A DNA stretch of 43,518 bases from Chitinophagales bacterium (lineage in GTDB: Bacteria > Bacteroidota > Bacteroidia > Chitinophagales > CAIOSU01): assembly GCA_040877935.1 (NCBI GenBank), contig JBBDNB010000003.1, positions 1-43,518 on the forward strand, in the 5' to 3' direction. Shown piece by piece: positions 37,937 to 43,518 of this stretch. Under the pieces are notes generated by a model that worked only from the letters and a program-made list of their open reading frames with translations, was not told the DNA's origin and searched no databases. The translations under genes were made by a program, and so were the position numbers. Position 1 is the stretch's first letter. Each line of letters starts with the position of its first letter.

Positions 37937-39328
37937 TTAATAGCCCAAAATCTTCAACATGGATTTATAGCTCTGTTCTTTGGCAAATAACTTGGTGCGA
38001 TACTCTCCATTCTCATCCAAGTCAATTACAACATGCTTGGGTGCGGGAATCAAACAATGCTGAATGCCCCCAAACCCGGCCAGCGATTCTTGATAGGCTC
38101 CTGTATTGAAAAAGCCGATGTACTGTTTTCTTTCAGGATCAAATTTGGGCAAATAAATGGCATTGGCATGTTGCTCAGAATTGTAGTAATCATCGCTATC
38201 GCAGGTCAGGCCGCCCAAAAATACACGCTGATATTCTTCCCCCCAGTTGTTTACGGGAAGCAGAACAAACCTTTTCCCAATGGCCCAAGCATCGGGCAGT
38301 GTAGTCATAAAAGAACTGTCGATCATGTTCCACTGCTCCCTGTCGTTTTGTTTTTTCTGATCTACAATGGAATAAAGCGTAGCCCCGCTTTCTCCTACGG
38401 TAAAAGAACCAAATTCGGTAAAAATATCTGGCTCCTGTACGTTTTGCTCATTACACATTTGCTTGATCTGCGCAATGATTTCCTCGGCCATATATTCGTA
38501 ATCATAGGCAAAAGTGAGGGAGTTCTTAATGGGAAAACCACCACCAATATCCAGTGCCGTTAGATCAGGGCAAATTTTCTTCAACTCGCAATACACGCGC
38601 ACGCATTTGGCCAACTCATTCCAGTAATAGGCATTGTCGGCTATTCCTGTATTGATGAAAAAGTGCAGCATTTTAAGCTTAAACTTCTTGTTGTTTTGGA
38701 TTTGCTCTTTGTAATAAGGCACAATATCCTTGTAGCCAATGCCCAATCGACTGGTGTAGAATTCAAATTTAGGATCTTCCTCAGAAGCAATGCGAATACC
38801 AATGGGACAGGGTTTTGACAATTGTTTTTCAAGAATTGACAATTCACTTTTATTGTCTAAAATGGGAATGAGGTTCTCAAAGCCATTATTGATAAACTGC
38901 GCAATATTGCTGAGATATTGCGGCATTTTAAAACCATTGCAAATGATGTAATGCTGCTTGGTAATGAGTTTTTGCTCCAGCAAGCTTTCTATAATATTTA
39001 GGTCAAAAGCTGAACTGGTTTCCAGGTGCGTATCATTTTTCAATACTTCTTCCAGCACAAAAGAGAAATGAGAGCTTTTGGTACAATAGGCATAATGGTA
39101 TTTGCCCTTGTAATCGGCCTTGGCAATGGCCACATTGAAAAGTCTTTTTGCTTTTTGAATCTGGGCGCTGATTTGCGGCAGATAAGTAATCTTTAAGGGC
39201 GTTCCGTATTGCTTGATCAATTCCATTAAAGGGATATCGTGAAATGACAATTCACCATTTTTCACTTCAAATTCTTCCTGCGGAAAATCAAAGGTTTGCT
39301 CTATTAAATCGAGGTATTTTTTCTTCAT
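37937..39328 (-). CDS. speA: PLP-dependent arginine decarboxylase-type enzyme
   Basis: The 463-residue product is an alanine-racemase-fold (group IV) decarboxylase. The PLP-Lys region is YHYAYCTKSSHFSFV near residue 85, the phosphate-binding loop is ALDIGGGFPI near 260, and the active-site Cys region is GGLTCDSDDYYN. Lengths and motifs fit the short Bacteroidota form of biosynthetic arginine decarboxylase rather than the ~630-residue SpeA of Enterobacteria; a diaminopimelate or carboxynorspermidine decarboxylase is less likely. The product would be agmatine. It heads a two-gene unit with the deoxyhypusine-synthase homologue. Confidence 0.85.
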   Translation of the reverse strand: MKKKYLDLIEQTFDFPQEEFEVKNGELSFHDIPLMELIKQYGTPLKITYLPQISAQIQKAKRLFNVAIAKADYKGKYHYAYCTKSSHFSFVLEEVLKNDTHLETSSAFDLNIIESLLEQKLITKQHYIICNGFKMPQYLSNIAQFINNGFENLIPILDNKSELSILEKQLSKPCPIGIRIASEEDPKFEFYTSRLGIGYKDIVPYYKEQIQNNKKFKLKMLHFFINTGIADNAYYWNELAKCVRVYCELKKICPDLTALDIGGGFPIKNSLTFAYDYEYMAEEIIAQIKQMCNEQNVQEPDIFTEFGSFTVGESGATLYSIVDQKKQNDREQWNMIDSSFMTTLPDAWAIGKRFVLLPVNNWGEEYQRVFLGGLTCDSDDYYNSEQHANAIYLPKFDPERKQYIGFFNTGAYQESLAGFGGIQHCLIPAPKHVVIDLDENGEYRTKLFAKEQSYKSMLKILGY

Positions 39329-39413
39329 TTTACAAATATAAATGAATTACATCTACAAATATACACCAAAGTAAATAATTTAGATCACATTAATTATTTC
39401 AAAGCAAGTGAAA

Positions 39414-39450
39414 TAAAAAAAGGAGTCTGATCAAAACCAGACTCCTTTTT
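39414..39450 (-). terminator. intrinsic terminator of the sigma factor gene
   Basis: Stem AGGAGTCTG (39421-39429) pairs with CAGACTCCT (39438-39446). On the minus strand the U-run corresponds to the A-run at 39414-39420, and a T-run at 39446-39450 makes it usable in the other direction too. It lies about 57 bp past the sigma factor stop. Confidence 0.85.
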
Positions 39451-39506
39451 AACTGAAAGTGACAAAGGCTGCGAAAATCACCAAACCCACTGCACAAAAC
39501 CAAACA

Positions 39507-40376
39507 CTACATTTCCGCAAACAAAGCACTGACATTTTCGCGCTTACAAATACGCCTGAGCTTTGCCAAACTTTTCACCTTCAGTTGTCTTACCCTTTCT
39601 CTTCCCACACCAATCTCTTCCGCAATATCTTTCAAGTCCATAGCATCTCTTCCTCCTAATCCATAGGAAAGCGTAAGTATTTTTATTTCTCTTGGACTCA
39701 AATGCCTTAAGAGCATTTGAATTTCCTCATTCTTTGAATTCATAAGCATTTCACTATCCGGAACAATAGAATTCTCATTTTTTATCAACTCCATAAAGGT
39801 AGTTCCCTCCTGATCACCTACCGGGCTGTCAGCTGATTGTGTTTTCCCTGCATAAGCAAGGCTGTCACGCACATCTGAGCTTTTCACTCCAATTTCCTGA
39901 GCTATATCTTCAGGATCTGCCTGATATTCAGTATTCTGTTCCAATTTGGAAATTGCCTTATTGATCTTGTTGATCTGGGTCAACTGGTTGTGCGGCAAAC
40001 GGATAATCCGGGCATTCTCGTTGATGGATTTCATAATGGACTGCCTGATCCAAAAAACGGCATAAGAGATAAATTTAATCCCCCTGGTACCATCAAATCT
40101 TTTTGCTGCTTTCATCAAGCCAATATTGCCTTCGCTTATCAGGTCTTCCAACCTTAACCCAAAACCTTCATATTGTTTAGCTACTGAAACCACAAATCTT
40201 AAATTGGCTTTTATAAGCGTTTCCATTGCCAGCAAATCGCCTTCGCTTATTCGCTTAACAAGCGCTTCTTCTTCATCACGCTCAATAACTGTTTCTTTGG
40301 AAAGTTCACTCAGGTATTTTTCAAGTGCAATAGAATCGCGATTGGTAAATTTTGTTGTAATTGTAAGCTTCCTCAT
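39507..40376 (-). CDS. RNA polymerase sigma-70 factor, RpoD-like (possible group 2 paralogue)
   Basis: The 289-residue product has regions 1.2 to 4: NRDSIALEKYLSELSKET (1.2), AMETLIKANLRFVVSVAKQY (2.1), RGIKFISYAVFWIRQSIM (2.3-2.4), RLPHNQLTQINKINKAI (3.0), and region 4 with HLSPREIKILTLSYGLGG and the helix-turn-helix DIAEEIGVGRERVRQLKVKSLAKLRR. The short form without region 1.1 is usual in Bacteroidota. Several conserved positions differ from the primary factor I recall for this phylum (for example YAVFWIRQ for YAVWWIRQ, and HNQLTQINK), so it may be an alternative group 2 factor. It directs RNA polymerase to promoters. Confidence 0.92.
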   Translation of the reverse strand: MRKLTITTKFTNRDSIALEKYLSELSKETVIERDEEEALVKRISEGDLLAMETLIKANLRFVVSVAKQYEGFGLRLEDLISEGNIGLMKAAKRFDGTRGIKFISYAVFWIRQSIMKSINENARIIRLPHNQLTQINKINKAISKLEQNTEYQADPEDIAQEIGVKSSDVRDSLAYAGKTQSADSPVGDQEGTTFMELIKNENSIVPDSEMLMNSKNEEIQMLLRHLSPREIKILTLSYGLGGRDAMDLKDIAEEIGVGRERVRQLKVKSLAKLRRICKRENVSALFAEM

Positions 40377-40771
40377 AGTATTTCTGTCTCCTCAAGTTCA
40401 ATCAATAAATTTCACTGTCGGGTTTACGGCTATAGGGGGCTACGGTTTCGGATTTTCACAAAGGCTATACCTATTAATTTTAGAATAACAAATACAACGC
40501 TAAAAATCAACTACTTACATTTTTTCAGGTTTGGAAAATACGCTGTTTAGCCTATTGGTACCCAAGCGGATCAAAGAAACACCTAAGTGGGAATGGTAGA
40601 TTTTAAATGCTTTAAGAGACACAAAAAACAACAAAGCCCCATAAGCTCCATAATGGCAGAAGCTTTTACGCAACCTATAGAGGAGTTTTTATAACACTGA
40701 TTTACTGATTTTTATAAAGATTAGAAAAACATAAATGAACTATGTCCAGCTTTTCAAAGTTAGGCTTACAA
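40377..40771. other. gene-free stretch between sigma factor and toxin-antitoxin operators
   Basis: No credible ORF is seen on either strand. A tract at about 40692-40730 (ACACTGATTTACTGATTTTT) belongs to the same dispersed repeat style as those at 4605-4712 and 32437-32478. The sigma factor promoter presumably lies near 40377-40480, but no box is convincing. Confidence 0.5.
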
Positions 40772-40787
40772 ACAACTTTAAAGTTGT
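40772..40787. promoter_or_regulatory. operator 1 of the Panacea toxin-antitoxin locus
   Basis: ACAACTTTAAAGTTGT is a perfect 16-bp palindrome about 87 bp before the toxin start. A near copy lies 42 bp downstream at 40814-40829, so the two face the same side of the helix. A likely binding site for the helix-turn-helix antitoxin. Confidence 0.75.
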
Positions 40788-40813
40788 GTTTATCTTAATC
40801 AAAAATTACTTTA

Positions 40814-40856
40814 GCAACTTTATAGTTGCATTTAAAGTAAAACAAGCATACTTTTG
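40814..40856 (+). promoter_or_regulatory. operator 2 overlapping the toxin-antitoxin promoter
   Basis: GCAACTTTATAGTTGC (40814-40829) is a 16-bp dyad with one mismatched pair. Its right arm supplies the TTG (40826-40828) of a -33 element, and TACTTTTG (40849-40856) matches the -7 consensus TAnnTTTG with a 20-base spacer. Antitoxin binding here would block the promoter directly, giving classical autorepression. Confidence 0.75.
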
Positions 40857-40873
40857 CACTAACAAATCACTAC

Positions 40874-41221
40874 ATGAGTACCAAAGCAGAAGTAGAAATT
40901 TTTTTAAATGACTTCAAGACTAAAATGGGGATTTGGGATGTACTTTTTCGTGACGATAGAGGCAAAAATACCAATACCCTTGTAGAACTAGAACTCCGTC
41001 CCATAGAGAGAAAAAACATTCTGGGAGAACTAGAAACCAAAGATTATAGTCAAGGCCCACTTGAAGAGAAAATGTATGGCGGTGCAGATATGTGGATTTT
41101 CGGGAAAAAAGTAAAGAAAAAGGAGGTTTATATTAAAATTACAATGGGGACATTTAACAGCCCAGTTATCTGCATCTCTTTCCATATAGCAGAACACAAA
41201 ATGAATTATCCTTTAAAATAA
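40874..41221 (+). CDS. putative toxin of a Panacea-type toxin-antitoxin pair
   Basis: I recognise the protein type only as the small partner commonly placed before MqsA-like/Panacea antitoxins. The 115-residue product has FLNDFKTKMGIWDVLFRDDR, a GPLEEKMYGGADMWIFGK segment, and KKEVYIKITMG...ICISFHIAEH. The RDDRGKN and final HIAEH segments may hold active residues, but no nuclease or kinase motif is clear. It starts 18 bp after the -7 box and ends 6 bp before the antitoxin gene. Toxicity is inferred from context. Confidence 0.7.
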   Translation: MSTKAEVEIFLNDFKTKMGIWDVLFRDDRGKNTNTLVELELRPIERKNILGELETKDYSQGPLEEKMYGGADMWIFGKKVKKKEVYIKITMGTFNSPVICISFHIAEHKMNYPLK

Positions 41222-41227
41222 AACACT

Positions 41228-42229
41228 ATGAAAAGCCCAATTACAGGAAAAGAAATGAAGTTGATCAAAGAAAAAAGATCAATGAATTTCAGAAAGGAAA
41301 CATTTGATGTTATTTTTCATTATTACAAATGCGAAGACAGCAATGAACAATTTACCACAACATCATTAGATGAAGTGAACATGAATCAATTATACAACCA
41401 GTATAGAGACATGTTCAATATTCCATTTCCTGATGAAATAAGCAGAATTCGAAAGAAGTATGGATTATCAGCAGCTAAGATGTCGGAAATATTAGGTTTT
41501 GGAGTAAACAGTTACCGTCAATATGAGGCAGACGAAATGCCAAGTACAGCTAACGCCAAGTTAATTCAAATGGCAGATACTCCAAAGTCATTTATAGAAA
41601 TGGTAGAATTGTGTGGCACATTAGATGAAAAAACTAAAGAAAAATACATTAAAAAAGCACAATTATTAGAGGAGGACAGAAAACGAAATATTTTCAAGCT
41701 TAACCTAAAAGAATATTTGCTTGGCGATCATTTAGCAGATATATATTCAGGTTACAGAAACCCGGATTTTGAAAAGTTTTCAGAAATGGTAGTTTACTTC
41801 TCTGAGAAACTTAAACCATTCAAGACTAAGCTGAATAAACTATTGTTTTATTCAGACTTTTTAATGCATAAGCAAAGTTGCTATTCAATTAGTGGAGTAA
41901 GATACAGAGCAATAGATATGGGGCCTGTACCCAATAATTTTCAGAGCATATTTGAGTATTTAGAAAATAACAATATAATCGACATAAGTTACATTGCTTT
42001 TCCAAATGGTAATGGCGAGCAGTTCATTAACAGAAATGATAGAAAATTCAACAAAGAAATATTTACAGATGCAGAACTTTCAGTTTTAGAAAAAGTAGCT
42101 GAAACATTTAAAGACACTTCTACAAATGATATTATTGAAATCAGCCATTTAGAAAAAGCATGGAAAGCAAATAAGGATGAAAAAAAGATAATCAGTTATG
42201 AGTATGCGTTTGACCTTTCTCAAATTTAA
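41228..42229 (+). CDS. antitoxin with helix-turn-helix and Panacea (SocA/DUF4065) domain
   Basis: The 333-residue product has three parts. Residues 1-55 resemble an MqsA-type N-terminus that has lost its zinc cysteines (SPITGKEM, with a single YKCED). Residues about 73-130 are a helix-turn-helix (IRKKYGLSAAKMSEILGFG, then YRQYEADEMPS). Residues about 190-300 are a SocA/Panacea domain (KTKLNKLLFYSDFLM and YRAIDMGPVPNNFQSIFEYL). Panacea is a promiscuous toxin-neutralising domain found with many toxins (PanA/PanT systems). The upstream palindromes fit autoregulation. Confidence 0.85.
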   Translation: MKSPITGKEMKLIKEKRSMNFRKETFDVIFHYYKCEDSNEQFTTTSLDEVNMNQLYNQYRDMFNIPFPDEISRIRKKYGLSAAKMSEILGFGVNSYRQYEADEMPSTANAKLIQMADTPKSFIEMVELCGTLDEKTKEKYIKKAQLLEEDRKRNIFKLNLKEYLLGDHLADIYSGYRNPDFEKFSEMVVYFSEKLKPFKTKLNKLLFYSDFLMHKQSCYSISGVRYRAIDMGPVPNNFQSIFEYLENNNIIDISYIAFPNGNGEQFINRNDRKFNKEIFTDAELSVLEKVAETFKDTSTNDIIEISHLEKAWKANKDEKKIISYEYAFDLSQI

Positions 42230-42251
42230 CTGATTCATCCAGACTCTCACT

Positions 42252-42306
42252 AGGCAGGCACCGTGGGGCTCCAGTTGTGAGCCCGGTTAACGGACCTGCC
42301 TTTTTA
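42252..42306 (+). terminator. terminator of the toxin-antitoxin operon, branched hairpin
   Basis: Outer stem AGGCAGG (42252-42258) with CCTGCCT (42295-42301) encloses an inner stem GGGGCTC (42265-42271) with GAGCCC (42279-42284), followed by T-run and TTTAATAAA. It starts 23 bp after the antitoxin stop. The large inner loop is more elaborate than a plain terminator. Confidence 0.75.
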
Positions 42307-42359
42307 ATAAAACTTTATTTTCGTTTTTTTTGCGCACCTCCCGATACACAAACAAACTT

Positions 42360-43328
42360 TCAACTATTACTCATAATGCTATCTGATCTCAAGTAACTCT
42401 TAATGTATTCTAAAACATTAATTATTTTACGATCGAACACTTCCTTTTGACCTAAGCATTTATTTAGAATATCGTATCTATGATGAGATAATTGCTTATT
42501 AAAGTCTAACTTTTCAAAGTTCTCAGATTTAACTATCTTATTTAGTTCGTTTTGAATTATTAAAACATTATTGGTTAATTCTTTTTCAAATTCACCAAGC
42601 TTCATAATCAAGTCATTTGGAATGATTGGTGAAAAAATTAATTCTTCTAACTCTGTAAGCTTTTCACTAAATCTATCTGTGTAAATTATTTTATTTACAC
42701 TATAATCTTTCCATTCCATTTCTTCGAAGTCTTGAGTAATCTCCCCTCTGTAAACTTTTCTATATTCACTCAAATCGACTATTTTTTCTTCAAATTTTCT
42801 GGTTATAAATAAATCATTATCACTATTATAAATTAGAATTCCTGCAGCTTTTGTTAATAGCTCATTTACTTTTTTCTCGTGATTACCTACATCTAAACCT
42901 TTTTTATCATAGTAGTCAACCATGGCTAAATAATAGTTAGTAATAATCATGTTCGAATAATCATAATCTACAATTGAATCAACAATAGTCTTGTTTTTAA
43001 AAAAAATAATATTTTTTCAAATTCGTAAACCTGCAACTTGAATATTTCAGTTCTAATTGGAGTGAACAAAGTCTCACTCGCACTCAAATAAGTAAATGCA
43101 CCTACGGTAGCTACAACAATGAAAAAAACAATTTGAAAGAAATCCTTAAGGGGAATAATAAACAACCTTGACCAACTCAAACAGTAATATGGGCATAAAT
43201 CAAAAGATGTCAGCAGAGTTGTTGTAAAGGAGTAAATCAAATAAATCCCAACAATAACAGCAATTACCTTTAAAAATTTTCAAAGCCTTCTCTATATTTT
43301 TTTGAATTACTTTCCATCTATTAGCCAT
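42360..43328 (-). pseudogene. membrane protein gene broken by two frameshifts
   Basis: Three minus-strand frames join into one plausible protein of about 320 residues. Frame 1 starts at 43328 (MANRWKVIQKNIEKALKI); frame 2 continues VIAVIVGIYLIYSFTTTLL to about 42995 with two membrane helices (second: DFFQIVFFIVVATVGAFTY); frame 3 continues KNKTIVDSIVDYDYSNMIIT to the stop at 42360, covering the soluble part (42950 downstream is open). The shifts fall in homopolymers near 43270 and at the A8/T5 run near 42998-43010. Either the gene is decaying or these are sequencing errors. Family unrecognised: two helices plus a helical cytoplasmic domain, like some phage-defence membrane proteins. Confidence 0.6.
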
Positions 43329-43413
43329 TGGATTATACAAACAAAAATACTCAATCAATTACAATATAATTTTCATGAACAAGTAAAGCTAACTGGAAGA
43401 CAGACCATAAACA

Positions 43414-43448
43414 AAAAAGCCTTGAAGAAAAAATCTCCAAGGCTTTTT
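43414..43448 (-). terminator. terminator after tRNA-Asp
   Basis: Stem AAAAAGCCTTG (43414-43424) pairs exactly with CAAGGCTTTTT (43438-43448), with a 13-base A-rich loop. It lies directly past the tRNA 3' end on the minus strand. Confidence 0.85.
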
Positions 43449-43449
43449 G

Positions 43450-43518
43450 CGGTCCGGACGGGACTCGAACCCGCGACCCCATGCGTGACAGGCATGTATT
43501 CTAACCAACTGAACTACC
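43450..43518 (-). tRNA. tRNA-Asp (GTC), 5' end cut by window edge
   Basis: Minus-strand sequence GGTAGTTCAGTTGG (D arm), CCTGTCACG (anticodon loop, anticodon GTC), GGGGTC variable region and GGGTTCGAGTCCC (T arm), ending in the acceptor strand CCGGACC plus discriminator G. The first ~5 bases of the acceptor 5' strand lie outside the window. CCA is not encoded (GCAAA follows). Anticodon stem and T arm pair perfectly. Confidence 0.97.

Overview
The window comes from a low-GC member of the Bacteroidota. The evidence is a type IX secretion (T9SS) C-terminal tail on a secreted esterase, many lipoproteins with a short lipobox, promoter candidates of the TAnnTTTG (-7) type, a short RpoD-type sigma factor, a TANGO2/NRDE protein, an S23-type four-helix-bundle gene, and many intergenic repeats of kinds common in this phylum. 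I cannot place it at genus level from sequence alone.

Layout. 1-1.8 kb: a truncated secreted protein with eukaryote-like thrombospondin type-1 repeats, a VOC protein and a DnaQ-type exonuclease, all on the minus strand. 2.0-3.4 kb: a class II Fic protein preceded by a 30-bp perfect palindrome and bracketed by two copies of a degenerate repeat. 3.5-9.3 kb: a complete seven-gene Mrp/Mnh Na+/H+ antiporter operon (A to G, minus strand). 9.4-13.9 kb: an accessory island with an Abi-alpha-like protein, a membrane coiled-coil protein, an orphan HigA antitoxin with a decayed HigB, and a class III Fic protein overlapping an ORF6N/PLD-like protein. Three same-orientation copies of one dispersed repeat separate the later modules of this island. 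13.9-16.0 kb: a methyltransferase, the T9SS esterase and an orphan MNT nucleotidyltransferase.

16.0-20.8 kb: a tightly packed six-gene operon of secreted proteins (four lipoproteins, one with a c-type-cytochrome-like CX4CH motif, a Tat-exported alkaline-phosphatase-fold protein and a periplasmic DinB-like protein). It looks like a reduced relative of the PSCyt/DUF1549/DUF1501 gene sets of Planctomycetes and is the best candidate here for an undescribed system. 21-28.8 kb: an enoyl-CoA-reductase-like SDR, a small membrane protein, an AAA/DUF4143 ATPase with three operator-like repeats spaced exactly 32 bp apart, a PLC-like lipoprotein that has lost its catalytic His, an RluA-type pseudouridine synthase, a sphingosine-1-phosphate-lyase-like enzyme and an M19-like peptidase.

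29-32.4 kb: valS, with a ParE/RelE toxin-antitoxin pair immediately downstream. The pair is enclosed by a 51-bp duplication of the valS 3' end (49/51 identical), which suggests insertion with target duplication. 32.7-36.7 kb: two uncharacterised genes, a long structured intergenic element, a tandem universal stress protein, an NRDE protein, and a four-helix-bundle gene enclosed by a 60-bp direct repeat (59/60 identical). 36.9-39.3 kb: a polyamine-related pair, an arginine-decarboxylase-type enzyme and a deoxyhypusine-synthase homologue. 39.5-43.5 kb: a group-2-like sigma factor, a two-gene toxin-antitoxin locus whose antitoxin carries a Panacea (SocA/DUF4065) domain and whose promoter overlaps two palindromic operators, a frameshifted membrane-protein gene, and a tRNA-Asp cut by the window edge.

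Taken together the window is a housekeeping backbone (antiporter, valS, sigma factor, polyamine genes, tRNA) studded with small toxin-antitoxin or defence modules. Several of these are bracketed by direct repeats, so the recurring theme is modular insertion of toxin-like genes next to repeats and gene 3' ends.
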